A stretch of DNA of 64,000 bases from Streptomyces gilvus (GTDB taxonomy: Bacteria; Actinomycetota; Actinomycetes; Streptomycetales; Streptomycetaceae). A model generated the notes under the pieces. The model searched no databases. It had not been told where the DNA came from and was given only the letters and a program-made list of their open reading frames with translations. The position numbers and the translations under genes were made by a program. Positions 1 to 8,974 of this stretch are shown here, in pieces (the first letter of the stretch is position 1; each line of letters begins with the position of its first letter). Where the stretch lies: contig NZ_JAKWBE010000019.1 in NCBI RefSeq assembly GCF_022513565.1, positions 62,001 to 126,000 of the forward strand. The letters run 5' to 3'.

Positions 1-249
1 CCGAGCCGATCCGGTTCCCACTTCGCAGCGCCGACCGCTTCGACGCCGAAAATCACCGAACCGATGCCGAAACCGAGCGACAGCGGCTCTCGCCCCTCCA
101 GAACGGCACTCACTCCATCCGTCGACGGTCATTGACGGTCCGAAGCGGTCCGATCCGAACCAGGTCGCGGCGCACCCGGCCCTGATCCCGCCCAACGTCC
201 CCGCCTTGATCACCCGTTTGTCAGTCCCGCGCCGTAGGGTGGTCGCGCT
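1..249. other. Left-edge intergenic region
   Basis: No convincing gene is seen here. The only recognisable element is TAGGGT at 235-240, a likely -10 box for the helicase gene starting at 250. A TTGTCA at 218-223 lies only 11 bp upstream of it, too close for a normal sigma-70 -35 box. Confidence 0.4.
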
Positions 250-2226
250 ATGACGAAGCCCTCACTCCCCGAACTCCTGCATGCCGCCGTCACTGCCGTC
301 GGCGGTACGGAGCGCCCCGGCCAGGTGACCATGGCCGAAGCCGTCGCGGAGGCGATCGACGACGGCTCTCATCTGCTGGTGCAGGCCGGCACCGGCACCG
401 GAAAGTCGCTGGGCTATCTCGTGCCCGCACTCGCGCACGGGGAGAGAGTCGTCGTGGCGACGGCGACCCTCGCCCTGCAGCGTCAGCTCGTCGAGCGGGA
501 CCTGCCGCGCACGGTCGAGGCCCTGCACCCCCTGCTGCGCCGCCGTCCGGAGTTCGCGATGCTGAAGGGCAGATCGAACTACCTGTGCCTGCACCGCCTC
601 CACGAGGGCGTTCCCCAGGACGAGGAAGAGGGCCTGTTCGACCAGTTCGAGGCGGCCGCACCCACCAGCAAGCTGGGCCAGGACCTGCTGCGGATGCGTG
701 ACTGGGCCGACGAGACCGAGTCCGGCGACCGTGACGACCTCACCCCCGGCGTCTCCGACCGAGCCTGGTCTCAGGTGTCGGTCTCGTCCCGGGAGTGCCT
801 GGGCGCGTCGAAGTGCGCCTACGGCGCCGAGTGCTTCGCCGAGATGGCACGCGAGCGCGCCAAGCTCTCCGACGTGGTCGTCACCAACCACGCGCTGCTC
901 GCCATCGACGCCATCGAGGGCGCACCCGTCCTGCCGCCGCACGAGGTGCTGATCGTCGACGAGGCGCACGAACTGGTCTCCCGCGTCACCGGCGTCGCCA
1001 CCGGCGAGCTCACACCCGGCCAGGTCAACCGTGCGGTGCGCCGCGCCGCCAAGCTGGCCAACGAGAAGGCCGCCGACCAGCTCCAGACCGCTGCCGAGGG
1101 CTTTGAGCGGCTCATGGAGCTGGCCCTTCCCGGCCGCCTGGAGGAGATCCCCGAGGACCTCGGCTACGCGCTCATGGCGCTGCGCGACGCCTGCCGCACG
1201 GTCATCTCCGCGATCGGTGCGACCCGTGACAAGTCCGTGCAGGACGAGGACGCGGTCCGCAAGCAGGCGCTCGCGTCCGTCGAGGCGGTGCACGACGTGG
1301 CGGAGCGCGTCACCAACGGCAGTGAGTGGGACGTCGTCTGGTACGAGCGCCACGACCGGTTCGGCGCCTCCCTGCGCGTCGCCCCCATGTCGGTGTCGGG
1401 CCTGCTGCGGGAGAAGCTGTTCGCCGACCGGTCCGTCGTCCTGACGTCGGCGACGCTGAAGCTGGGCGGCGACTTCAACGGTGTCGGCGCCTCGCTCGGA
1501 CTCGCCCCCGAGGGCAGGGAGGGCGAGGACCTGCCCAAGTGGAAGGGCGTGGATGTCGGCTCCCCGTTCGACTATCCCAGGCAGGGCATCCTGTATGTCG
1601 CCAAGCACCTGGCGCGCCCCGCGCGTGACGGCGACCGGGCGGACATGCTGGACGAGCTGACCGAGCTGATCCAGGCGGCGGGCGGCCGTACGCTCGGCCT
1701 CTTCTCGTCCATGCGGGCGGCCCAGCTCGCCGCCGAGGAACTCCGCTCCCGGATCCCGGAGTTCCCGATCCTGCTGCAGGGCGAGGAGACCCTGGGGGAG
1801 CTGATCAAGAACTTCGCGGCCGACCCGCAGACCTGTCTGTTCGGCACGCTGTCGCTCTGGCAGGGTGTCGACGTCCCGGGCCCCAGCTGCCAACTGGTCG
1901 TGATGGACAAGATCCCGTTCCCGCGCCCGGACGACCCGTTGATGAGCGCCCGCCAGAAGGCGGTGGAGGACGCCGGGGGCAACGGTTTCATGGCGGTCGC
2001 CGCCACCCATGCCGCGCTGCTCATGGCTCAGGGCGCCGGCCGCCTCGTACGCGCGTCGGGAGACCGGGGTGTGGTGGCCGTACTCGACCAGCGTCTGGCC
2101 ACGGCCCGGTACGGCAGCTATCTGAAGGCGTCACTGCCCGACTTCTGGTACACGACGGACCGTAACCAGGTCCGGAAGTCCCTGTCGGCGATCGACGCGG
2201 CCGCCAGGAAGGCGGAGGCGGAATGA
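250..2226 (+). CDS. DinG/XPD-family ATP-dependent DNA helicase
   Basis: Superfamily 2 helicase of the DinG/YoaA/XPD type, expected to unwind damaged or recombining DNA in the cytoplasm. The Walker A motif GTGTGKS is at residues 47-53 and the DEAH box at 237-240. Cys113, Cys183, Cys189 and Cys195 lie between them in the pattern that binds a 4Fe-4S cluster in XPD and DinG. The C-terminal half carries the second RecA-like domain, including a QGVDVPG stretch. At 658 aa it is close to other DinG-like proteins. ATG 250 lacks a Shine-Dalgarno sequence but has TAGGGT nine bases before it, so the mRNA may be leaderless. It converges on lexA, yet no SOS box was seen upstream, so damage control is not shown. 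Confidence 0.9.
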   Translation: MTKPSLPELLHAAVTAVGGTERPGQVTMAEAVAEAIDDGSHLLVQAGTGTGKSLGYLVPALAHGERVVVATATLALQRQLVERDLPRTVEALHPLLRRRPEFAMLKGRSNYLCLHRLHEGVPQDEEEGLFDQFEAAAPTSKLGQDLLRMRDWADETESGDRDDLTPGVSDRAWSQVSVSSRECLGASKCAYGAECFAEMARERAKLSDVVVTNHALLAIDAIEGAPVLPPHEVLIVDEAHELVSRVTGVATGELTPGQVNRAVRRAAKLANEKAADQLQTAAEGFERLMELALPGRLEEIPEDLGYALMALRDACRTVISAIGATRDKSVQDEDAVRKQALASVEAVHDVAERVTNGSEWDVVWYERHDRFGASLRVAPMSVSGLLREKLFADRSVVLTSATLKLGGDFNGVGASLGLAPEGREGEDLPKWKGVDVGSPFDYPRQGILYVAKHLARPARDGDRADMLDELTELIQAAGGRTLGLFSSMRAAQLAAEELRSRIPEFPILLQGEETLGELIKNFAADPQTCLFGTLSLWQGVDVPGPSCQLVVMDKIPFPRPDDPLMSARQKAVEDAGGNGFMAVAATHAALLMAQGAGRLVRASGDRGVVAVLDQRLATARYGSYLKASLPDFWYTTDRNQVRKSLSAIDAAARKAEAE

Positions 2227-2227
2227 C

Positions 2228-2269
2228 GGGTGGGTAGTCTGACGCGGCGCCGCGTCAGACTACCCACCC
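2228..2269. terminator. Perfect 42-bp palindrome, bidirectional terminator
   Basis: The two 21-base halves (2228-2248 and 2249-2269) are exact reverse complements with no loop. The palindrome begins one base after the helicase stop codon and lies between the convergent helicase and lexA genes. It should form a very stable hairpin in either transcript. There is no T-tract, as is common in Streptomyces. Confidence 0.75.
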
Positions 2270-2307
2270 GTTCTCGATCTCCGGCCACCGGGGCCGGACA
2301 CAACACA

Positions 2308-2341
2308 GGGCCCCGGAACCGGCGCAGGGGTCCCGGGGCCC
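2308..2341 (-). terminator. Hairpin downstream of lexA
   Basis: GGGCCCCGG at 2308-2316 pairs with CCGGGGCCC at 2333-2341 around a 16-base loop, 44 bases past the lexA stop. It probably acts together with the 42-bp palindrome beyond it. Confidence 0.5.
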
Positions 2342-2384
2342 GGTCAGGGGGGCGGCCGCCACGAAGGGCCGCCCGCCGCGGCCG

Positions 2385-3164
2385 TCACACGCGCCGCAGC
2401 ACCGCCACCACCTTGCCGAGGATGGTCGCGTCGTCGCCGGGGATCGGCTCGTACGCGGAGTTGTGCGGGAGGAGCCAGACATGGCCGTCCTCGCGCTTGA
2501 AGCGCTTCACGGTAGCCTCGCCGTCGAGCATGGCGGCGACGATGTCGCCGTTCTCCGCGACGGGCTGACGACGCACGGTGACCCAGTCGCCGTCGCAGAT
2601 CGCGGCCTCGATCATCGAGTCGCCGACGACCTTCAGAACGAACAGCTCGCCGTCGCCGACCAACTGGCGGGGGAGAGGGAAGACGTCCTCGACCGACTCC
2701 TCGGCGAGGATCGGGCCACCGGCGGCGATCCGGCCGACCAGCGGGACGTACGACGCGGCGGGCTTCCCGGCGGTGTCGGTGGGCTGCGCGGTGGCGCCCT
2801 GGTCGGAGCCGCGCACCTCGTACGCGCGCGGGCGATGCGGGTCGCGGCGCAGGAAGCCCTTGCGCTCCAGTGCCATCAGCTGGTGCGCGACGGACGAGGT
2901 GCTGGAGAGGCCGACCGCCTGGCCGATCTCCCGCATCGACGGCGGGTAGCCGCGCCGCTGGACGGAATCCCTGATGACCTCGATCACCCGGCGCTGCCGG
3001 TCGGTGAGTCCGGAGCTGTCGGCCCGGATGCCTGGAGGTCGGCCCGGCAGGGAGCGCTTGTGCCCCTCGGGATTCACGGCTTCGTTCATCGCATGCACCG
3101 GCTCGAGTCGGCCCTGGGAGCGGTCCTGGGCAGTGATGGTGGCACTGTCTGCGGTGGTGGTCAC
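2385..3164 (-). CDS. lexA: LexA SOS-response repressor
   Basis: Repressor-protease of the SOS regulon. From GTG 3164 the product is 259 aa, with a winged helix-turn-helix at roughly 53-112 and a self-cleaving peptidase domain after it. The scissile bond should be Ala148-Gly149 in RIAAGGP, with catalytic Ser183 (GDSM) and Lys220 (ATVKRF). RecA filaments would trigger cleavage and derepression. GTG 3164 is preceded by GAGAGGGG at a good distance. An internal ATG at codon 26 would give a 234-residue form and is the main alternative start. An SOS box upstream indicates autoregulation. Confidence 0.96.
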   Translation of the reverse strand: MTTTADSATITAQDRSQGRLEPVHAMNEAVNPEGHKRSLPGRPPGIRADSSGLTDRQRRVIEVIRDSVQRRGYPPSMREIGQAVGLSSTSSVAHQLMALERKGFLRRDPHRPRAYEVRGSDQGATAQPTDTAGKPAASYVPLVGRIAAGGPILAEESVEDVFPLPRQLVGDGELFVLKVVGDSMIEAAICDGDWVTVRRQPVAENGDIVAAMLDGEATVKRFKREDGHVWLLPHNSAYEPIPGDDATILGKVVAVLRRV

Positions 3165-3197
3165 GTCGGCCCCTCTCGATGGTCTCCCTGCTGGACA

Positions 3198-3238
3198 ACG
3201 GTAGTTGCTTTCGAAAGGTTGCGCCAAACACACGTTCG
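3198..3238 (-). promoter_or_regulatory. lexA promoter with SOS (LexA) box
   Basis: CAAACACACGTTCG at 3225-3238 differs by one base from the actinobacterial LexA box CGAAC-N4-GTTCG. On the minus strand it overlaps a candidate -35 TTGGCG (3227-3222), which is 18 bp from a -10 TACCGT (3203-3198). LexA bound here would block RNA polymerase, fitting autorepression. Confidence 0.85.
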
Positions 3239-3572
3239 AGTGAAAAAACGCGGATCGCCTTACGCGATCACGTGTCTGGGTGTATGGCTAACGCGGCACC
3301 TAGCGGGCAAAAGGGCTCATTGTTGTACTCTTCACCGCCTGGGTGCTGGCCTCGTGGGTTGGTGCCAGTCTGCCATCCGGCGTCCCGGCAACCGGGAACC
3401 GGCCCCCATTTCTGCGGGAGTCGCACGCCCTCTCCTTGTGGCGCCCACGGTATCTCCCCAAGTGCCGTAACGGTACGCCTGCGCGCGTGTGCATTCCGTG
3501 CGGCGGAGCAGTCGTATGGCGCATGCCAATGTGCGCGCGACACGCGCGTACGGCGTGCATGTATGAGCCAAT
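3239..3572. other. Upstream part of the lexA-nrdR intergenic region
   Basis: No gene is supported here. Short reading frames on both strands show no codon bias and no homology that I recognise. The region presumably holds the nrdR promoter, but no -35/-10 pair with good spacing was found. Confidence 0.4.
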
Positions 3573-3619
3573 CCCCACATCTAGTGGTTGGATTGCAGCA
3601 GCAGCCCAGAAGTTGTGGT
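3573..3619 (+). promoter_or_regulatory. Tandem NrdR boxes upstream of nrdRJ
   Basis: Two 16-base imperfect palindromes lie at 3573-3588 (core CCACATCTAGTGG) and 3604-3619 (ending GTTGTGGT). They share 11 of 16 bases and are exactly 31 bp apart, three helical turns. This matches the paired layout of NrdR operators known upstream of ribonucleotide reductase genes. NrdR would repress nrdR-nrdJ when (d)ATP is abundant. Confidence 0.75.
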
Positions 3620-3727
3620 CCCCCGGGTCTCCGCACCCATGACCATCGCCTATGCTTGGGGCTGCTTCGAGGGGCCCATGGGGCTCAGCGAGGCTATTGA
3701 GTCTGCTGTGAGGAGGGTTGGGAGATC

Positions 3728-4288
3728 ATGCACTGCCCCTTCTGCAGGCACCCCGACAGCCGCGTCGTCGACAGTCGTACGACCGACGACGGCACGTCGA
3801 TCCGCAGGCGCCGTCAGTGTCCTGACTGCTCCCGTCGTTTCACGACGGTGGAGACCTGCTCACTGATGGTGATCAAGCGGTCCGGAGTCACCGAGCCCTT
3901 CAGCCGTACCAAGGTCATCAACGGTGTGCGCAAGGCGTGCCAGGGGCGGCCTGTCACCGAGGACGCCCTCGCCCAGCTCGGCCAGCGGGTCGAGGAGGCG
4001 GTGCGGGCCACCGGAAGCGCCGAGCTGACCACCCACGACGTGGGGCTGGCCATACTCGGCCCGTTGCAGGAACTCGACCTTGTCGCGTATCTGCGATTCG
4101 CCTCCGTCTACCGGGCGTTCGACTCGCTCGACGACTTCGAGGCCGCGATCGCGGAACTCAGGGAGGGGACGCGACGCGCCGGCGCGGACGACGACGACCG
4201 CGAGGACGCCGGCGCGGGGAGCCGGGAAGACGACATCGGGCCCGGAGGAACCGCGCAGGTTCCCGAGCCCGCGCACGCCGCCGACTGA
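3728..4288 (+). CDS. nrdR: Transcriptional repressor NrdR
   Basis: Represses ribonucleotide reductase genes in response to the nucleotide bound by its ATP-cone. The N-terminal zinc ribbon has CPFC at 3-6 and CPDC at 31-34. The ATP-cone domain follows to about residue 140 (VIKRSGVTEPF, YLRFASVYRAF). The last 40 residues are an acidic, probably disordered tail. At 186 aa it is somewhat longer than the usual ~150 because of that tail. The ATG has GAGGAGG upstream. nrdJ, its expected target, follows 166 bp downstream in the same orientation. Confidence 0.95.
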   Translation: MHCPFCRHPDSRVVDSRTTDDGTSIRRRRQCPDCSRRFTTVETCSLMVIKRSGVTEPFSRTKVINGVRKACQGRPVTEDALAQLGQRVEEAVRATGSAELTTHDVGLAILGPLQELDLVAYLRFASVYRAFDSLDDFEAAIAELREGTRRAGADDDDREDAGAGSREDDIGPGGTAQVPEPAHAAD

Positions 4289-4454
4289 TCGGCGGGCCGG
4301 AACACGGGGCGCAGACCCCTGTGTCCGGCTGGACGGCGGCGATCGAAGACCTGTTGCGGGCGTAGCGAGTGGGTGCCCGCGACACCAGACAGAACACCGT
4401 GCCACGGGAACAACGGGGCACTTCAGGGCGTTTTAGCCCGTACAGGGAGGCGGC

Positions 4455-7349
4455 ATGACAGAGACGGCGAGCGGTCCGGCACGGAGTTCCCGCGCCAAGG
4501 GCACCAAGGCGACCAAGGGGCTGCGTATCGAGCGCGTCCACACCACCCCCGGCGTGCACCCGTACGACGAGGTGGTCTGGGAGCGCCGTGACGTCGTCAT
4601 GACCAACTGGCGCGACGGTTCGGTCAACTTCGAGCAGCGCGGCGTCGAGTTCCCCGACTTCTGGTCGGTGAACGCGGTCAACATCGTCACCAGCAAGTAC
4701 TTCCGCGGTGCCGTGGGCACCCCGCAGCGCGAGACCAGCCTCAAGCAGCTGATCGACCGCATCGTGAAGACGTACCGGAAGGCGGGCGAGGACTACAAGT
4801 ACTTCGCCTCGCCCGCCGACGCCGAGATCTTCGAGCACGAACTGGCGTACGCCCTCCTGCACCAGATCTTCAGCTTCAACAGCCCCGTCTGGTTCAACGT
4901 CGGCACCCCGCAGCCCCAGCAGGTGTCCGCCTGCTTCATCCTGTCCGTCGACGACTCCATGGAGTCCATCCTCGACTGGTACAAGGAAGAGGGCATGATC
5001 TTCAAGGGCGGCTCCGGCGCCGGCCTGAACCTCTCCCGCATCCGCTCCTCCAAGGAACTGCTGTCCTCCGGCGGCAACGCCTCCGGCCCGGTCTCCTTCA
5101 TGCGCGGCGCCGACGCCTCCGCCGGCACCATCAAGTCCGGTGGCGCCACTCGCCGGGCCGCGAAGATGGTCATCCTCGACGTCGACCACCCGGACGTCGA
5201 GGACTTCATCGAGACGAAGGTGAAGGAGGAGGAGAAGATCCGCGCCCTGCGCGACGCGGGCTTCGACATGGACCTCGGCGGCGAGGACATCACCTCCGTC
5301 CAGTACCAGAACGCCAACAACTCGGTCCGCGTCAACGACGAGTTCATGAAGGCGGTCGAGCAGGGCGGCAAGTTCGGCCTCCGCGCGCGGATGACCGGCG
5401 AGGTCATCGAAGAGGTCGACGCCAAGGCCCTGTTCCGCAAGATGGCCGAGGCCGCCTGGGCCTGCGCCGACCCGGGCATCCAGTACGACAACGTCATCAA
5501 CCACTGGCACACGTGCCCGGAGTCCGGCCGGATCAACGGCTCGAACCCGTGCAGTGAGTACATGCACCTGGACAACACGTCCTGCAACCTCGCCTCGCTG
5601 AACCTGATGAAGTTCCTCAAGGACGAGGGCAAGGGCCACCAGTCCTTCGACGTCGAGCGCTTCTCCAAGGTCGTCGAGCTCGTCATCACCGCGATGGACA
5701 TCTCCATCTGCTTCGCCGACTTCCCCACCCAGAAGATCGGCGACAACACGCGCGCGTTCCGCCAGCTCGGCATCGGCTACGCCAACCTCGGCGCCCTGCT
5801 GATGGCCACCGGCCACGCCTACGACTCCGACGGCGGCCGTGCCCTGGCCGGCGCCATCACCTCCCTGATGACCGGCACGTCGTACAAGCGCTCCGCCGAA
5901 CTCGCCGCCGTGGTGGGCCCGTACGACGGCTACGCGCGCAACGCCAGTGCCCACAACCGCGTCATGAAGCAGCACGCCGACGCCAACGCCACGGCCGTGC
6001 GCATGGACGACCTGGACACCCCGGTGTGGGCCGCCGCCACGGAGGCCTGGCAGGACGTGCTGCGTCTCGGTGAGAAGAACGGTTTCCGTAACTCCCAGGC
6101 GTCCGTCCTCGCCCCGACCGGCACCATCGGTCTTGCGATGTCCTGCGACACCACCGGCGTCGAGCCCGACCTGGCCCTGGTCAAGTTCAAGAAGCTCGTC
6201 GGCGGCGGCTCCATGCAGATCGTCAACGGCACGGTCCCGCAGGCCCTGCGCCGCCTGGGCTACCAGGAGGAGCAGATCGAGGCGATCGTCGCCCACATCG
6301 CCGAGCACGGCAATGTGATCGACGCCCCCGGCCTCAAGCACGAGCACTACGAGGTGTTCGACTGCGCGATGGGCGAGCGGGCCATCTCCCCGATGGGCCA
6401 CGTGCGCATGATGGCCGCGATCCAGCCGTGGATCTCCGGCGCCATCTCCAAGACGGTCAACATGCCGGAGTCGGCGACCGTCGAGGAGGTCGAGGAGATC
6501 TACTTCGAGGCCTGGAAGCTGGGCGTCAAGGCGCTCGCCATCTACCGCGACAACTGCAAGGTCGGCCAGCCCCTCTCCGCGAAGACCAAGGAGAAGGAGA
6601 AGGCCGAGGTCACGGAGAAGGCCGAGGCGACCATCCGTGAGACGGTCGAGAAGGTCATCGAGTACCGCCCGGTCCGCAAGCGCCTCCCGAAGGGCCGCCC
6701 CGGCATCACGACGTCCTTCACGGTCGGCGGCGCCGAGGGCTACATGACCGCCAACTCCTACCCGGACGACGGTCTCGGTGAGGTCTTCCTGAAGATGTCC
6801 AAGCAGGGTTCGACTCTCGCGGGCATGATGGACGCCTTCTCCATCGCGGTCTCCGTCGGCCTCCAGTACGGCGTGCCCCTGGAGACGTACGTCTCGAAGT
6901 TCACCAACATGCGCTTCGAGCCGGCCGGTATGACGGACGACCCGGACGTGCGGATGGCGCAGTCGATCGTCGACTACATCTTCCGCCGCCTGGCGCTGGA
7001 CTTCCTCCCGTTCGAGACGCGCTCCGCGCTCGGCATCCACTCCGCCGAGGAGCGCCAGCGTCACCTGGAGACCGGGTCCTACGAACCGGCCGAGGACGAG
7101 GTCGACGTCGAGGGCCTCGCCCAGTCGGCGCCCCGCGCCCAGGAGCTGAAGGCCGTCGCCACGCCGCGTGCCGAGGTGCAGGTGGCCAAGCCCGCTCCGA
7201 AGCAGGCCCACACCAGCGCCGAGCTGGTCGAGATGCAGCTGGGCATCCAGGCCGACGCCCCGCTGTGCTTCTCCTGCGGTACGAAGATGCAGCGGGCCGG
7301 TTCCTGCTACATCTGCGAGGGCTGCGGGTCGACCAGCGGCTGCAGCTGA
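4455..7349 (+). CDS. nrdJ: Vitamin B12-dependent (class II) ribonucleotide reductase
   Basis: Adenosylcobalamin-dependent reductase converting ribonucleotides to deoxyribonucleotides in the cytoplasm without oxygen. The 964-residue protein carries the NPCSE segment near residue 366 and DNTSCN near 377, typical of class II enzymes. The C-terminal tail is cysteine-rich (Cys 938, 941, 951, 954, 957, 963), which serves redox exchange with thioredoxin and possibly metal binding. AGGGAGG lies before the ATG. It sits behind nrdR and its paired boxes, the known Streptomyces nrdRJ arrangement. Streptomyces usually also have an oxygen-dependent nrdAB set, which is not in this window. Confidence 0.96.
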   Translation: MTETASGPARSSRAKGTKATKGLRIERVHTTPGVHPYDEVVWERRDVVMTNWRDGSVNFEQRGVEFPDFWSVNAVNIVTSKYFRGAVGTPQRETSLKQLIDRIVKTYRKAGEDYKYFASPADAEIFEHELAYALLHQIFSFNSPVWFNVGTPQPQQVSACFILSVDDSMESILDWYKEEGMIFKGGSGAGLNLSRIRSSKELLSSGGNASGPVSFMRGADASAGTIKSGGATRRAAKMVILDVDHPDVEDFIETKVKEEEKIRALRDAGFDMDLGGEDITSVQYQNANNSVRVNDEFMKAVEQGGKFGLRARMTGEVIEEVDAKALFRKMAEAAWACADPGIQYDNVINHWHTCPESGRINGSNPCSEYMHLDNTSCNLASLNLMKFLKDEGKGHQSFDVERFSKVVELVITAMDISICFADFPTQKIGDNTRAFRQLGIGYANLGALLMATGHAYDSDGGRALAGAITSLMTGTSYKRSAELAAVVGPYDGYARNASAHNRVMKQHADANATAVRMDDLDTPVWAAATEAWQDVLRLGEKNGFRNSQASVLAPTGTIGLAMSCDTTGVEPDLALVKFKKLVGGGSMQIVNGTVPQALRRLGYQEEQIEAIVAHIAEHGNVIDAPGLKHEHYEVFDCAMGERAISPMGHVRMMAAIQPWISGAISKTVNMPESATVEEVEEIYFEAWKLGVKALAIYRDNCKVGQPLSAKTKEKEKAEVTEKAEATIRETVEKVIEYRPVRKRLPKGRPGITTSFTVGGAEGYMTANSYPDDGLGEVFLKMSKQGSTLAGMMDAFSIAVSVGLQYGVPLETYVSKFTNMRFEPAGMTDDPDVRMAQSIVDYIFRRLALDFLPFETRSALGIHSAEERQRHLETGSYEPAEDEVDVEGLAQSAPRAQELKAVATPRAEVQVAKPAPKQAHTSAELVEMQLGIQADAPLCFSCGTKMQRAGSCYICEGCGSTSGCS

Positions 7350-7366
7350 TGTGACCTAGCCGGTCA

Positions 7367-7400
7367 GGGCGGTGGCACCGGGACTCCGGTGTCACCGCCC
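7367..7400 (+). terminator. Terminator after nrdJ
   Basis: GGGCGGTGGCACCGG and CCGGTGTCACCGCCC pair across a three-base loop with one G-T wobble. The hairpin begins 18 bases past the nrdJ stop. No T-run follows. Confidence 0.75.
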
Positions 7401-7541
7401 TTCGCGTCGTACGGGAGGGTCGGCCGTCTCAGGACGCCGCCTTCGTGTGCTTGAGAATTCCACTTCCCCACAGAAGGATCACAGGTTACGCTCCCCCGGC
7501 GCACGACCGGCGCGAACATCGGGGTGGGGGACGTGGGGGAC

Positions 7542-8273
7542 ATGGTCGACGAATTCGCCGACACCAAGCAGAACACGGGCGGTGAGCCCGCAACGGGCGG
7601 CAGCAAGCCCGAGAAGAGCGTGAACACCGGGGCGCAGGTCATCGCGGCGATCGTGGTGGTCGTCGGCCTCGGGGGCGCGCTGTGGCTCCTGGGGGGAGGC
7701 CGGGACGCGGCGGGTGACACCAAGCCCGCCGTCTGCGACACCGCGCATGACGCCAAGTCGGCGGCGCACGTCTCCGCGGCACAGCTGTGCACGGCGCTCA
7801 ACCGTTCCGACCTGCCGACGCTCCTCGGCACGCCGGACGAGCAGGCGATCAGTGCCAGCGGCAACGTGAGTACGTTCACCTCCGCCGACGGCACCAAGAC
7901 GGATTCCCCGGAGGCGGACGTCGACCTGAAGACCTACTCCCTGGAGCTTTCCGCGTCCGACGACGACTTGCCGGTGTCCGAGCTCGCCGACTTCCTCGGC
8001 GGCACCGTCCAGAAGAGGAGCTTCCTCGGCCACCCCGCGGCCCTGTACTCGGACCACACCACCGCCCTGCGCTTCAACCTGGGCGGCGGCAAGGTTCACA
8101 CGGGCACCGGAGGCATCGCCCGCACTCTGGTCGTCGCCAAGGATGCCAAGGACGGCGGCGGGTTCTTCGAGGTGTCCGTCTGGCGTCAGGACTTCGCGAC
8201 ACCCGACGACGCGGCGCTGTTCCGCGTCGCCGAGAAGGTGCTGCCGACGGCCCCGGGGTGGACCGCCGACTGA
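7542..8273 (+). CDS. Single-pass membrane protein of unknown function
   Basis: Hypothetical protein of about 243 aa. A hydrophilic N-terminus of about 30 residues precedes one hydrophobic segment (VIAAIVVVVGLGGALWLLGGG), and the rest is probably extracytoplasmic. The outer part has two cysteines (CDTAHD and QLCTALNR) and a regular globular composition. That pattern resembles the many Streptomyces membrane-anchored proteins with a small soluble domain. I recognise no enzyme motif. The start is uncertain: GTG at 7524 and 7533 and ATG at 7542 all follow G-rich tracts. It converges on the TerD-like gene with only seven bases between them. Confidence 0.7.
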   Translation: MVDEFADTKQNTGGEPATGGSKPEKSVNTGAQVIAAIVVVVGLGGALWLLGGGRDAAGDTKPAVCDTAHDAKSAAHVSAAQLCTALNRSDLPTLLGTPDEQAISASGNVSTFTSADGTKTDSPEADVDLKTYSLELSASDDDLPVSELADFLGGTVQKRSFLGHPAALYSDHTTALRFNLGGGKVHTGTGGIARTLVVAKDAKDGGGFFEVSVWRQDFATPDDAALFRVAEKVLPTAPGWTAD

Positions 8274-8280
8274 CCGGAGG

Positions 8281-8814
8281 TCAGGGCCGGTCGACCCGGC
8301 CCATGGTCCGGGTGAACGTCGCGGGGTCGTCCTCGTGACCGTGGACGCCCGGACGGAAGTCCCAGGAGCCCGACTCGTCCCGCACGAACTCCCCGACCGT
8401 GGCCGCCGTAGCCCCGAGGACGTCTCCGAAGTCGTCCTCGGCCAGCACGGTGTAGCCCTCCCGTATGCGCAGGCCGGGGTTGGCCACGCTGACGAAGGTC
8501 CGGTGCGCCGCGCGCTGCTGGATGACGACGCCGACGACCACGCGCGCGTACTGGTCGCTGAGCCGGTCCAGCTCCAGCGTCATGACCTCGTCCCAGCCGA
8601 AGCCCTTGCCGTCCTTGCTGTCCCGGTTGAGGTAGATGGTGCCGTCGGGAGAGCGGCTGTCGAAGTGCACCACGTAGGCCGGATCGCCGTACGCTTCGCC
8701 CACCGGGTAGGTGGCGGCAACGATGTCCAGATCGGTGGGCGACTGACCCGCCGGACTCGGATCCCACTTGAGGGCGATCTCGGCCTTGCGGATCCCCTTG
8801 TTGAGGCCGTTCAC
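8281..8814 (-). CDS. TerD-family (tellurium-resistance/stress) protein
   Basis: TerD-type domain protein of about 177 aa, cytoplasmic, from a family with calcium-binding folds linked to tellurite and general stress resistance. Recognisable features are the N-terminal KGIRKAEIALKWDPSP, the DLDIVA strand, the VVHFDSRSPDG loop, and the Asp-rich GDPAYV and LNRDSKDGKG segments expected to bind Ca2+. GTG 8814 is chosen because GGGGAG lies five bases before it. A tandem GTG at 8817 is possible. It stands alone, without the terABC genes usually seen in resistance operons, so a role in development or stress is at least as likely. Confidence 0.85.
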   Translation of the reverse strand: MNGLNKGIRKAEIALKWDPSPAGQSPTDLDIVAATYPVGEAYGDPAYVVHFDSRSPDGTIYLNRDSKDGKGFGWDEVMTLELDRLSDQYARVVVGVVIQQRAAHRTFVSVANPGLRIREGYTVLAEDDFGDVLGATAATVGEFVRDESGSWDFRPGVHGHEDDPATFTRTMGRVDRP

Positions 8815-8894
8815 CACAGCTCCCCTTCCCCGTCTCCCCGTGTCCTCCTTGCGGCCCGAATCCCCGGGCGCACAAGGCCAGTTGCCCATCCTGC

Positions 8895-8956
8895 CACGTG
8901 TGCGCGCACACGCGCGCGTGAGCTGTCCGCCGGAGCGTGACCTGCGCCACGCTCCG
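8895..8956. repeat. Alternating purine-pyrimidine tract and 9-bp inverted repeat
   Basis: Bases 8895-8920 alternate pyrimidine and purine without a break for 26 nt (CACGTG followed by GT/CG steps), a classic Z-DNA-prone run. CGGAGCGTG at 8931-8939 then pairs with CACGCTCCG at 8948-8956 around an eight-base loop. Both lie between the divergent TerD-like gene and the gene starting at 8975, just upstream of the latter's -10 box. Confidence 0.6.
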
Positions 8957-8974
8957 TGGCCTTACCATGGCGCG

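Noticed and set aside
3268..3636. Several short open frames in the lexA-nrdR gap
   Set aside because: No codon bias, no starts with ribosome-binding sites, and the area carries regulatory sites.
4158..7211. 1017-codon minus-strand open frame opposite nrdJ
   Set aside because: It is a mirror of the high third-position GC of nrdJ. Its composition is Leu/Gly/Val/Asp repeats with no recognisable domain and no promoter or ribosome-binding site.
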